Shown here in pieces: positions 8,334-16,790 of a stretch of DNA of 64,000 nt. The DNA is taken from contig NZ_CP117709.1 of assembly GCF_028622875.1 (NCBI RefSeq), positions 7,195,001 through 7,259,000 on the forward strand. Reading direction: 5' to 3'. The notes beneath the pieces were generated by a model. The model was not told where the DNA came from, ran no database searches, and was given only the letters and a program-made list of their open reading frames with translations. A program made the position numbers and the translations under genes. Source of the DNA: Streptomyces sp. MMBL 11-1. Lineage in GTDB: Bacteria > Actinomycetota > Actinomycetes > Streptomycetales > Streptomycetaceae. How positions within the stretch are numbered: the stretch's first letter is position 1; every line of letters begins with the position of its first letter.

Positions 8334-8430
8334 GCGCCCCCTGGTGCATGTGTGACGAGCCGCCATCGCTTTTCTCAGAGCCGGAGCGCCAATCGATGAA
8401 CACGTTCACCGCCACTTCGAGGGAGGGCCG

Positions 8431-9417
8431 ATGGGAATCGAAGTAGTCGTGGAGGGCCTCACGAAGTCCTTCGGCAAGCAGAACATCTGGCAGGACGTCA
8501 GCCTCACTCTGCCCGCCGGTGAAGTGAGCGTCATGCTCGGTCCTTCCGGAACCGGAAAGACCGTTTTCCTGAAATCCATCATCGGGCTGCTCAAGCCCGA
8601 ACAGGGACGTGTCCTCATCAACGGCGTCGACATGGTGAACAGCTCCGAGCGCGCCATCATGGAGACCCGGAAGCTCTTCGGCCTCATGTTCCAGGACGGG
8701 GCCCTTTTCGGCTCGATGTCGCTCTTCGACAACATCGCCTTCCCGCTGCGGGAGCACACCCGCAAGAGGGAATCCGAGATCCGCCGTATCGTCATGGAGC
8801 GCATCGACATCGTCGGGCTCCTGGGCGCCGAGGGAAAGCTGCCGGGCGAGATATCCGGCGGTATGCGCAAGCGCGCCGGCCTCGCCCGGGCCCTGGTCCT
8901 GGACCCGCAGATCATCCTCTGCGACGAGCCGGACTCCGGCCTCGACCCGGTCCGCACCGCCTATCTGTCGCAGCTCCTCATCGATCTCAACGCGCAGATC
9001 GACGCGACGATGCTCATCGTCACCCACAACCTCGACATCGCGGCGACCGTCCCCGACAACATGGGCATGCTGTTCTGCCGCAACCTCGTCACCTTCGGCC
9101 CGCGCGAGGTACTGCTCACCAGCGACACCCCGGTCGTCTCCCAGTTCCTCGCCGGACGGCGCGAAGGGCCCATCGGCATGTCCGAGGAGAAGGACGCCGC
9201 CACCCTCGCCGCCGAGCAGCTGGCCGACACCGCCCCGCCGCGCACCGGGCCCCGCAGCGTCGTCCCCCAGCTGGAGCCCTCGCCCGGGATGCCCGTACGC
9301 CAGGGCGCGCTGCGCCGCCGGGAGCGGGTCATGTCGATGATGGGCCAGCTGCCGGAGGCCGCCCGTACGGCGATCCTCAACAGTTACGCCCCGGCCGCGG
9401 GAGGTGCGCGCGCGTGA
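8431..9417 (+). CDS. mceG: Mce-system ABC ATPase MceG (Mkl)
   Basis: Cytoplasmic ATPase that powers Mce lipid import together with the YrbE permeases. Visible motifs: Walker A GPSGTGKT (37-44), ABC signature SGGMRKR (142-148), Walker B IILCDEPDSGLD (160-171) and H-loop THNLD (~196). The GMRKR signature is typical of the Mkl/MlaF group rather than general importers. About 90 C-terminal residues beyond the ABC core are a variable tail, as in mycobacterial MceG. ATG at 8431 follows GAGGGAGG. It is the first gene of the operon and overlaps the next by GTGA. In mycobacteria mceG is often unlinked; here it heads the cluster. Confidence 0.95.
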   Translation: MGIEVVVEGLTKSFGKQNIWQDVSLTLPAGEVSVMLGPSGTGKTVFLKSIIGLLKPEQGRVLINGVDMVNSSERAIMETRKLFGLMFQDGALFGSMSLFDNIAFPLREHTRKRESEIRRIVMERIDIVGLLGAEGKLPGEISGGMRKRAGLARALVLDPQIILCDEPDSGLDPVRTAYLSQLLIDLNAQIDATMLIVTHNLDIAATVPDNMGMLFCRNLVTFGPREVLLTSDTPVVSQFLAGRREGPIGMSEEKDAATLAAEQLADTAPPRTGPRSVVPQLEPSPGMPVRQGALRRRERVMSMMGQLPEAARTAILNSYAPAAGGARA

Positions 9418-10286
9418 CCGCCCCGATGCCGGTGCGGCCGCCCGAGCCGCCCGAGAGACCCCCGCCCGCCGCCGGCCCGGCGGCGACCGCCCCGGCCGCG
9501 CCCGGACAGCGCCGCCCCTCCCGGCTGCTCGCCCCGCTCCGCGAGACCGGGAAGCTGTTCGCACTCGCCGTCGCGGTGGCCCGTGCGATCTTCCGCAGAC
9601 CGTTCCAGGTACGTGAGTTCATCGAGCAGTTCTGGTTCGTCGCGAGCGTCACGATCCTGCCCGCCGCCCTCGTCTCCATCCCGTTCGGCGCGGTCATCGC
9701 CCTCCAGGTCGGCTCCCTCACCCAGCAGCTCGGCGCCCAGTCCTTCACCGGCGGCGCCAGCGTCCTCGCGGTCATCCAGCAGGCGAGCCCGATCATCGTC
9801 GCGCTGCTGATCTCCGGAGCCGCCGGATCCGCGATCTGCGCCGACCTCGGCTCCCGCAAGATCCGCGAGGAGCTGGACGCGATGGAGGTCATGGGCGTCT
9901 CGCCCATCCAGCGCCTCGTCGTCCCCCGGGTGCTCGCCACCATGCTCGTCGCCGTCCTGCTCAACGGCCTGATCTCCGTGGTCGGCACCCTCGGCGGCTA
10001 CTTCTTCAACGTGATCATGCAGGACGGCACCCCGGGCGCGTACCTCGCGAGCTTCTCCGCCCTCGCCCAGCTGCCCGACCTCTACATCAGCGAGTTCAAG
10101 GCCCTGATCTTCGGCTTCATCGCGGGCATCGTCGCCGCCTACCGGGGCCTCAACCCGCGCGGCGGCCCCAAGGGCGTCGGTGACGCGGTGAACCAGTCCG
10201 TCGTCATCACCTTCATGCTGCTGTTCTTCGTGAACATGGTCCTCACGGCGATCTACCTCCAGATCGTCCCCGCGAAGGGGAGCTGA
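9414..10286 (+). CDS. yrbEA: Mce permease YrbE-A
   Basis: MlaE-like integral membrane permease of the Mce transporter (290 aa). After a Pro/Ala-rich cytoplasmic N-terminus (residues 1-38) come about five hydrophobic segments. The conserved MlaE pattern is visible in SAICADLGSRKIREELDAMEVMGVSPIQRLVVPRVLA (residues ~137-173), the coupling-helix region that contacts MceG. GTG 9414 overlaps the mceG stop, and the next gene begins 3 nt after its stop. It should form a heteromer with YrbE-B. Confidence 0.94.
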   Translation: MTAPMPVRPPEPPERPPPAAGPAATAPAAPGQRRPSRLLAPLRETGKLFALAVAVARAIFRRPFQVREFIEQFWFVASVTILPAALVSIPFGAVIALQVGSLTQQLGAQSFTGGASVLAVIQQASPIIVALLISGAAGSAICADLGSRKIREELDAMEVMGVSPIQRLVVPRVLATMLVAVLLNGLISVVGTLGGYFFNVIMQDGTPGAYLASFSALAQLPDLYISEFKALIFGFIAGIVAAYRGLNPRGGPKGVGDAVNQSVVITFMLLFFVNMVLTAIYLQIVPAKGS

Positions 10287-10289
10287 CCG

Positions 10290-11093
10290 ATGGCGATGCT
10301 CAGCTGGCTCGACCGATCGGGCGACCAACTCACCTTCTACGTCAAGGCGCTCGTCTGGATCCCGCGCACCCTGCGCCGCTATCTGCGCGAGGTGCAGCGG
10401 CTGCTGGCGGAGGTCGCCTTCGGCAGCGGCGGACTCGGCGTCATCGGCGGCACCATCGGCGTGATGGTCGCCATGACCCTGTTCACCGGCACCGTCGTCG
10501 GACTCCAGGGGTACGCGGCCCTCAACCAGATCGGCACCTCGGCGTTCACCGGGTTCATCTCCGCCTACTTCAACACCCGGGAGATCGCCCCCCTGGTCGC
10601 CGGCCTCGCCCTCTCCGCCACCGTCGGCGCGGGCTTCACCGCCCAGCTCGGCGCGATGCGGATCAACGAGGAGGTCGACGCCCTGGAGGCGATGGGCGTC
10701 CGCTCCATGCCCTACCTCGTCACCACCCGGATCATCGCCGGAGTCGTCGCGATCATCCCGCTCTACGCGATCGGGCTGCTCTCCTCGTACGTCGCCTCCC
10801 GCTGGATCACCATCTTCTTCAACGGACAGTCGGCGGGCACCTACGACCACTACTTCAACCTCTTCCTCTCCCCCGAGGACGTGCTGCTGTCGGTGCTCAA
10901 GGTGCTGATCTTCAGCGTGCTGGTGATCCTCGCCCACTGCTACTACGGCTTCCACGCCACCGGGGGACCGGCCGGCGTGGGCGTGGCGGTCGGCCGGTCG
11001 GTGCGCAACGCCATCGTCCTCATCAGCGTCACCGACTTCTTCCTCTCGCTCGCCATCTGGGGCGCCACGACGACGGTGAAGGTGGCCGGCTGA
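10290..11093 (+). CDS. yrbEB: Mce permease YrbE-B
   Basis: Second MlaE-family permease (267 aa) with the same coupling motif (AGFTAQLGAMRINEEVDALEAMGVRSMPYLVTTRIIAG). Several strongly hydrophobic helices follow, and the C-terminus ends near VTDFFLSLAIWGATTTVKVAG. The ATG lies 3 nt after the yrbEA stop. Its own stop TGA shares the A with the ATG of mceA, indicating translational coupling. Partner of YrbE-A in the membrane. Confidence 0.94.
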   Translation: MAMLSWLDRSGDQLTFYVKALVWIPRTLRRYLREVQRLLAEVAFGSGGLGVIGGTIGVMVAMTLFTGTVVGLQGYAALNQIGTSAFTGFISAYFNTREIAPLVAGLALSATVGAGFTAQLGAMRINEEVDALEAMGVRSMPYLVTTRIIAGVVAIIPLYAIGLLSSYVASRWITIFFNGQSAGTYDHYFNLFLSPEDVLLSVLKVLIFSVLVILAHCYYGFHATGGPAGVGVAVGRSVRNAIVLISVTDFFLSLAIWGATTTVKVAG

Positions 11094-12382
11094 TGAGCGC
11101 ATCCCGCACACGCACGGTCCGCCGGCGGCTGGCCGGAGTCGCCTTCCTGGTGGTGCCCGCCGTCCTGGTGTGGGTCTCGGTCTCCGTGTACGAGAAGGAC
11201 TTCACCGACGACGCCACCGTCACGGTCCGCACCGGAGCGGTCGGCAACGAGATGCACACACACGCCGACGTGAAACTGCGGGGCGTCGTCATCGGGCAGG
11301 TCCGCTCCATCGCCACCGACGGCGACGGCGCCCGCCTCACCCTGGCCATCGACCGGGACAAGCTCGATCAGGTGCCCGCCGACGTCACCGCCCAGATGCT
11401 GCCCACCACCCTCTTCGGCGCGCGGTTCGTCGCGCTCGTACCGCCCCGCATCCCCACGGGCTCCACCCTGCGGGCCGGGGCGGTCGTCCCGCAGGACCGC
11501 TCCAGCAACGCCATCGAGCTGGAACAGGTCCTGGACAACGTCCTGCCGCTGCTGACCGCCGTGAAGCCCGAGAAGCTCTCCGCCACCCTCAACGCCGTCT
11601 CCCAGGCGCTGGAGGGGCGCGGGGAACGCCTCGGCGAGACGCTGACCACGCTGGACGGCCACCTGAAGAAGTTCAACCCCCAACTCCCCACCCTCAACGC
11701 CGACATCAAGGAACTCGTCAAGGTGAGCACGCTCTACGCGGACGCCGCGCCGGACGTCCTCGACGCGCTGACCGACGCCACGGTCACCAGCTCCACCCTC
11801 GCCGACCAGGAGGCGCGGCTCGCCGGGCTCTACGGCACCACCACGGCCGCCGCGCGGGACGTCACCTCCTTCCTCCGGGAGAACAGGAACAACCTCATCC
11901 GGCTCTCCGCCGCCGGCCGGCCCTCCCTCGAACTCCTCGCCGAATACGCCGAGTCGTTCCCCTGCACCCTGCGCACCATGGCCGGCTTCGTGCCCGCCAT
12001 GGACAAGGCGCTGGGCAAGGGGACCGACGAACCGGGGCTCCACGTGTCGATCAAGTCCGTTCCCTCCAAGGGGAAATACGTTCCCGGTAAGGACGCGCCG
12101 GTCTACAGCGCGAGCGGTGGGCCCGCCTGCTACTCGGTGCCGTACGTCGGCAAGCACGCCCCGACCGCCGACACCCGCCGGGCCGCCGACGTCACCGCAC
12201 CCCCGGCGGACCGGGGCGACGAGGCGGACGCCGGGCTCGGGCTGCCCAACTCGCCCCAGGAATCCCGGCTCGTCAACGAACTGGTCGCCCCCTCGCTGAA
12301 GGCCCGGCCGGGAGACCTGGCCGACTGGAGCAGCGTGCTGATCGGCCCGGCCTTCCGAGGCGCGGAGGTGAAGCTCAAGTGA
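11093..12382 (+). CDS. mceA: Mce family protein A
   Basis: First of six MlaD/Mce-domain proteins that form the periplasm-equivalent lipid channel. One N-terminal membrane anchor (RRRLAGVAFLVVPAVLVWVSVSVY). The MlaD domain follows, with the family motif NEMHTHADVKLRGVVIGQVRSI around residues 49-70. Then comes a long helical MCE C-domain (KPEKLSATLNAVSQALEGRGERLGETLTTLDGHL...). The C-terminus is variable, with cysteines in FPCTLRT and PACYSV that may form a disulphide. 429 aa, typical length. Overlaps neighbours at both ends. Confidence 0.94.
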   Translation: MSASRTRTVRRRLAGVAFLVVPAVLVWVSVSVYEKDFTDDATVTVRTGAVGNEMHTHADVKLRGVVIGQVRSIATDGDGARLTLAIDRDKLDQVPADVTAQMLPTTLFGARFVALVPPRIPTGSTLRAGAVVPQDRSSNAIELEQVLDNVLPLLTAVKPEKLSATLNAVSQALEGRGERLGETLTTLDGHLKKFNPQLPTLNADIKELVKVSTLYADAAPDVLDALTDATVTSSTLADQEARLAGLYGTTTAAARDVTSFLRENRNNLIRLSAAGRPSLELLAEYAESFPCTLRTMAGFVPAMDKALGKGTDEPGLHVSIKSVPSKGKYVPGKDAPVYSASGGPACYSVPYVGKHAPTADTRRAADVTAPPADRGDEADAGLGLPNSPQESRLVNELVAPSLKARPGDLADWSSVLIGPAFRGAEVKLK

Positions 12383-13410
12383 AACGCCGCTCGCTCGCGG
12401 GACCGGTCACCAAGTCCCTCGTCTTCATCGTCGTCACCGTGCTGGCCACCACCGTCCTCGGGCTCTCCATCGCCAACACGGGCGTCGGGGACACCACCAC
12501 GTACAAGGCCCGCTTCACCGACGCCACCGGCCTCATCCCCGGCGACAGCGTCCGGATCGCCGGAGTGAAGGTCGGCCAGGTCGAATCCGTGAAGGTCGCC
12601 GACCGGCGGGTTGCCGAGGTCGCCTTCGCCGTACGCAGGGGACGCACCCTTCCCGCCTCGGTGACGGCGTCCATCAAGTACCTCAACATGGTCGGCCAGC
12701 GGTACGTCGACCTCGACCGGGGCCCAGGACCCGTGGGCCGGGCCTTCGCGCCCGGGGACACCATCCCGCTCGCCCGCACGACCCCGGCCCTCGACCTCAC
12801 CCAGCTCTTCAACGGCTTCCAGCCCCTCTTCGAAGGGCTGTCCCCGCCCGACGTCAACCAGCTCGCCGGCTCCATCGTCCAGGTCCTCCAGGGCGAGGGC
12901 GGCACCGTCGACAGCATCCTGCGGCACGTCGGATCGCTCACCACCACCGTCGCCGCGAAGGACAAGGTGATCGGTGAGGTGATCAAGAACCTCAACACGG
13001 TCCTCAAGACGGTCAACGACCGGGAGGCGGGCTTCGACGACCTGGTCGTCACCCTCCAGAAGCTCGTCACCGGATTCTCCGGCGACCGCAAACCCCTCGG
13101 GGAGGCCGTCACCGCGATGGGCGCGCTCACCACCGTCACCGCCGACCTCTTCCAGGACGGCAGGAAGCCGCTCAAGGACGACATCCGCCAACTCGGGCGA
13201 CTCAGCGGACAGTTGGAGAAGGGCACCCCGCAGATCGAGAACTTCCTGCAGAAGACACCGGCCAAGATGGCGGCCATCAGCCGACTGACGTCCTACGGAT
13301 CGTGGCTCAACCTCTACCTCTGCGAAGCGAAGGTCAGCGGCGTCACCCACGACGACGGCAGCAAGCCGCCGGGCGGCATCGCGATCACCCAACCGAGGTG
13401 CCTGGCATGA
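12379..13410 (+). CDS. mceB: Mce family protein B
   Basis: A 343-aa MlaD-domain protein: membrane anchor at ~10-32 (KSLVFIVVTVLATTVLGLSI), then the clear family motif DATGLIPGDSVRIAGVKVGQVESV at ~49-72 and SIKYLNMVGQRYVDLD. The helical tail includes FNGFQPLFEGLSPPDVNQLAGSIVQVLQGEGG, a hallmark of the Mce B class. The C-terminal LYLCEAK and QPRCLA cysteines match the pair typical of these proteins. GTG 12379 overlaps the mceA stop. One subunit of the hetero-hexameric lipid channel. Confidence 0.94.
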   Translation: MKRRSLAGPVTKSLVFIVVTVLATTVLGLSIANTGVGDTTTYKARFTDATGLIPGDSVRIAGVKVGQVESVKVADRRVAEVAFAVRRGRTLPASVTASIKYLNMVGQRYVDLDRGPGPVGRAFAPGDTIPLARTTPALDLTQLFNGFQPLFEGLSPPDVNQLAGSIVQVLQGEGGTVDSILRHVGSLTTTVAAKDKVIGEVIKNLNTVLKTVNDREAGFDDLVVTLQKLVTGFSGDRKPLGEAVTAMGALTTVTADLFQDGRKPLKDDIRQLGRLSGQLEKGTPQIENFLQKTPAKMAAISRLTSYGSWLNLYLCEAKVSGVTHDDGSKPPGGIAITQPRCLA

Positions 13411-14426
13411 GAATCACCCCCATCCGGGAACGCAACCCGGTCGCCGTCGCCCTCGTCGGGCTCCTCGTCCTGACCCTGCTCGGGCTCGCCGCCTGGCGCG
13501 CCGACTCCCTGCCCTTCGTCGAGGGCGGCACCTCCTACAGCGCCGACTTCACCGAATCCGCCGGACTCGCCGACGGCGACGAGGTGCGCATCGCCGGAGT
13601 GAAGGTCGGCCAGGTCACCGGCGTCTCTCTCGACGGCGCGAAGGTCCGGGTCGACTTCCGGGTGAAGAACGCCTGGATCGGCGACTCCTCCACCGTGGGC
13701 ATCGCCGTCAAGACCCTGCTCGGCGACAAGTACCTCGCCGTCGACCCCCTCGGCGACGCCCCGCAGGATCCCGGCTCCCGCATCACCGCGAGCCGCACCA
13801 CCTCCCCGTACGACGTCACCCAGGCGTTCAACGGGCTCGGGGAGACCATCGGGGAGATCGACACCGAGCAGCTCGCCAAGAGCTTCGAGACGATCTCCGC
13901 CACCTTCAAGGACTCCCCGCCCCACGTCCGCAGCGCCGCGGACGGGCTCTCCGCCCTCTCCCGTACGGTCTCCCAACGCGACGCCCAGCTCGCCACCCTG
14001 CTCCGCAGCAGCAAGAAGCTCACCAAGACCCTCGCCGGGAAGAAGAGCAGCTTCGAAACGCTCCTGGAGGACGGGAACCTGCTGCTCGGCGAGATCCGGG
14101 CCCGCCGCGACTCCATCCACCTGCTGCTCACCGGCACCCGCGACCTCGGCACCCAGCTCACCGGGCTCGTCCGGGACAACGACAAACAGCTCGGGCCGAC
14201 CCTGGAGTCCCTCGGGCGGGTCACCGCCGTCCTGGTCAAGAACCGCAAGAGCCTCGACAAGGTCCTCGCCATGACTGGCTCCTACAGCCGGCTCGTCGGC
14301 AACACCCTCGGCAGCGGGCGCTGGTTCGACAACTACGTCTGCGGCGTCGTGCCCAAGAACTACCTCCCCGCCGGCACACCTCCGGCGACCGGATGCATGC
14401 CACCCCGGCAGCAAGGGGGACGCTGA
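13407..14426 (+). CDS. mceC: Mce family protein C
   Basis: A 339-aa protein with anchor at ~13-30 (VAVALVGLLVLTLLGLAAW) and MlaD motif ESAGLADGDEVRIAGVKVGQVTGV at ~50-73. A long amphipathic helical region follows (FNGLGETIGEIDTEQLAKSFETISATFKDSPPHVRSA). It ends with WFDNYVCGVVPKNYLPAGTPPATGCMPP, a typical Cys-containing Mce tail. ATG 13407 overlaps the mceB stop; a further upstream in-frame start inside mceB is unlikely. Confidence 0.93.
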   Translation: MRITPIRERNPVAVALVGLLVLTLLGLAAWRADSLPFVEGGTSYSADFTESAGLADGDEVRIAGVKVGQVTGVSLDGAKVRVDFRVKNAWIGDSSTVGIAVKTLLGDKYLAVDPLGDAPQDPGSRITASRTTSPYDVTQAFNGLGETIGEIDTEQLAKSFETISATFKDSPPHVRSAADGLSALSRTVSQRDAQLATLLRSSKKLTKTLAGKKSSFETLLEDGNLLLGEIRARRDSIHLLLTGTRDLGTQLTGLVRDNDKQLGPTLESLGRVTAVLVKNRKSLDKVLAMTGSYSRLVGNTLGSGRWFDNYVCGVVPKNYLPAGTPPATGCMPPRQQGGR

Positions 14427-14427
14427 C

Positions 14428-15570
14428 ATGAGACGCACCCGCATCATCGGCATCACCGCGGGCCTCGCCCTCGTCGCCGTCGCGGCCGCCACCGGCGTGA
14501 GCGCCCTGGAGGAGGACGGGAAGACCACCGTCACCGCCTACTTCGAACGCGCCACCGGCGTCTACGCCGGATCCGACCTGCGGATCCTCGGCGTCAAGGT
14601 CGGGACCGTCGCATCCGTCGAACCCCGCGGCAAGGAGGTGAAAGTCGTGCTGCGCCTCGACCGTGGCATCGACGTCCCCCAGGACGCCCACGCCGTCGTC
14701 GTCGCCCCCAGCCTCGTCGCCGACCGCTACGTCCAGCTCGCCCCGGCCTACGACGGCGGCCCCCGGCTCGCCGACGACGCGGTCCTGCCCGCCGCCCGCA
14801 ACGCCACCCCCGTCGAGGTCGACGAGCTGTACGCCTCCATCACCGAACTCTCCACCGCGCTCGGCCCGAACGGAGCCAACGCCGACGGGGCGCTCGCCCG
14901 GCTCCTGGACACCGGGGCGAAGAACCTCGACGGCAACGGCAAGGCCATCGGGGACTCCATCGAGCAGTTCGGCAAGGCCACCAAGACGCTCGACAAGTCC
15001 AGCGGCGACCTGTTCGACACCCTGGCCCACCTCCAGTCCTTCACCACCATGCTCAAGGAGAACGACGGCAACGTCCGCAGCGCCGAGCAGCAGCTGAACA
15101 CGGTCACCTCCTTCCTCGCCGACGACAAGAAGAACCTCAGCGCGGCCCTCAAGGAACTCGGCACCGCTCTCGGCCAGGTCAAGACGTTCATCGCCAAGAA
15201 CCGCGGCGCGCTCAAGAAGAACGTCGAGGCGCTGGTGCCCGTCACCCAGGCGCTCGTCGACCAGCGCGCCTCGCTCGCCGAGGCGATGGACACCCTCCCG
15301 CTCGCCGCGGGCAACGTCCTGAACGCCTACGACCCCGCCAACCGCACCCTCAACGGGCGCACCAACCTCAACGAACTGTCCATGGGCGGGCCGCTCGTCG
15401 ACCCCGGGGCCGCCTCCGCCGCCGGCCGGCTCACCGGGCTCGCACCCGTCGACGCGATCCGCCGCGAGGCCCTGCCCGTCCTGCCGCTCCCGGAGGTCGG
15501 CACGGTCTACGGCACCCCGAAGAAGCAGCCCGGCAAGCAGCCCGGCCAGGAGAAGGGGGCGCGAGGATGA
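14428..15570 (+). CDS. mceD: Mce family protein D
   Basis: A 380-aa MlaD-domain protein with anchor at ~5-24 and motif RATGVYAGSDLRILGVKVGTVASV at ~38-61. The helical tail is long and lysine-rich (NLDGNGKAIGDSIEQFGKATKTLDKSSGDLFDTLAHLQSFTTMLKENDGNV). The extreme C-terminus is a basic, low-complexity stretch (KKQPGKQPGQEKGARG). The start is 1 nt after the mceC stop and its stop overlaps mceE. Same complex as the other Mce proteins. Confidence 0.93.
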   Translation: MRRTRIIGITAGLALVAVAAATGVSALEEDGKTTVTAYFERATGVYAGSDLRILGVKVGTVASVEPRGKEVKVVLRLDRGIDVPQDAHAVVVAPSLVADRYVQLAPAYDGGPRLADDAVLPAARNATPVEVDELYASITELSTALGPNGANADGALARLLDTGAKNLDGNGKAIGDSIEQFGKATKTLDKSSGDLFDTLAHLQSFTTMLKENDGNVRSAEQQLNTVTSFLADDKKNLSAALKELGTALGQVKTFIAKNRGALKKNVEALVPVTQALVDQRASLAEAMDTLPLAAGNVLNAYDPANRTLNGRTNLNELSMGGPLVDPGAASAAGRLTGLAPVDAIRREALPVLPLPEVGTVYGTPKKQPGKQPGQEKGARG

Positions 15571-16790
15571 ACGACGACGACCGGCGCAGACCCGTCGCAC
15601 GGGCGGCCCTCGGAGCCGTGGCCCTGCTCGCCACCGGAGCGCTGATCGCCCTGGTCGTGGTCCGCCCCGACGGCCCCTCCTTCACCGGCATCGAACAGAT
15701 ACCCCTGCCCGGCGGCGCCGACCTCGGCGACCGGCCGTACGAGGTCACCGCCGAGTTCGGCGACGTCCTCAGCCTCGCACCGCAGTCCTCGGTCAAGGTC
15801 AACGACGTGGCCGTGGGACGCGTCACGAAGATCGCACTGGCCCCGGACGGCTGGCGGGCCCGGGTCACCATGCGGGTGAACGGGAAGATCGAACTCCCCG
15901 CGAACTCCTACGCCCGCCTCGAACAGTCCAGCCTGCTCGGCGAGAAGTTCATCCAGCTCGCCCCGCCCCCCGAGGGCACCGCACGCGGGTCGCTCGCCTC
16001 CGGCGGCCGCATCCCGCACTCCCGCACCAACCGGAACCCGGAGGTCGAAGAGGTCTTCGGCGCCCTGTCCCTGCTCCTCAACGGGGGCGGCGTCCAGCAG
16101 CTCAAGACCATCACCACCGAACTCAACAAGGCGCTCGCCGGGCAGGAGCCGCAGATCCGCTCCATGCTCAACCGGGTCGACACCCTCGTGACCGACCTGG
16201 ACGAGAACAAGGGCGACATCACCAAGGCCCTGGACGGCGTCAACCGCCTCGCCGCCACCCTCGCCACCCGCAAGCAGGACGTCGGCACGGTCCTCACCGG
16301 GCTCAGCCCCGGACTCAAGGTCCTGGAGAAACAGCGCGGCTCGCTGCTGACCATGCTGCGCTCCCTCGACACCCTCTCCACCGTGGCCGTCGACACGATC
16401 AACCGGAGCAAAGCCGACATGATCGCGGACCTCAAGGCGCTCGCCCCCACTCTCAAGGCGCTCGCCGACTCCGGCCAGGACCTCCCCGACTCCCTCCAGG
16501 TGCTGTTGACCTACCCGTTCACGGACGAGGTGCTGCGCGGCGTCAAGGGCGACTACCTCAACGTCTACCTGGACGTGACGGCCCTGCCCGGTACGCAGAT
16601 CATCCCCGCCCTGACCCCGGATCCTCCCGGGATCCCGCTGCCGCCGGCCGAGGGAGGGGGCGCGGTCGCCCGGGGCGCGCTGCCCCTGCCGCTGCCCACC
16701 GTGGCGGGAACGCCGAAGCCCGACGCCTCCGGAACCTCGAGGACGGCCGCGCCCGAGGCGTCGAGGCCGGAGAAGGAGGCGACACCGTGA
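15567..16790 (+). CDS. mceE: Mce family protein E (no lipobox)
   Basis: A 407-aa Mce protein in the position usually held by the lipoprotein LprK/MceE. Its N-terminus (RRRPVARAALGAVALLATGALIALVVV) is a membrane anchor without a lipobox cysteine; no cysteine occurs near the N-terminus. The MlaD motif is diverged: LSLAPQSSVKVNDVAVGRVTKI. The helical domain includes FGALSLLLNGGGVQQLKTITTELNKALAG, the E-class signature. The Pro/Ala-rich C-terminal tail spans ~65 residues. It overlaps both neighbours. It probably acts as an anchored rather than lipid-modified subunit (inference from the missing Cys). Confidence 0.92.
   Translation: MNDDDRRRPVARAALGAVALLATGALIALVVVRPDGPSFTGIEQIPLPGGADLGDRPYEVTAEFGDVLSLAPQSSVKVNDVAVGRVTKIALAPDGWRARVTMRVNGKIELPANSYARLEQSSLLGEKFIQLAPPPEGTARGSLASGGRIPHSRTNRNPEVEEVFGALSLLLNGGGVQQLKTITTELNKALAGQEPQIRSMLNRVDTLVTDLDENKGDITKALDGVNRLAATLATRKQDVGTVLTGLSPGLKVLEKQRGSLLTMLRSLDTLSTVAVDTINRSKADMIADLKALAPTLKALADSGQDLPDSLQVLLTYPFTDEVLRGVKGDYLNVYLDVTALPGTQIIPALTPDPPGIPLPPAEGGGAVARGALPLPLPTVAGTPKPDASGTSRTAAPEASRPEKEATP

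Noticed and set aside
9384..11111. A 575-residue minus-strand frame
   Set aside because: Antisense to the YrbE permeases; composition Asp/Glu/Gly/His-rich with no domain signature.
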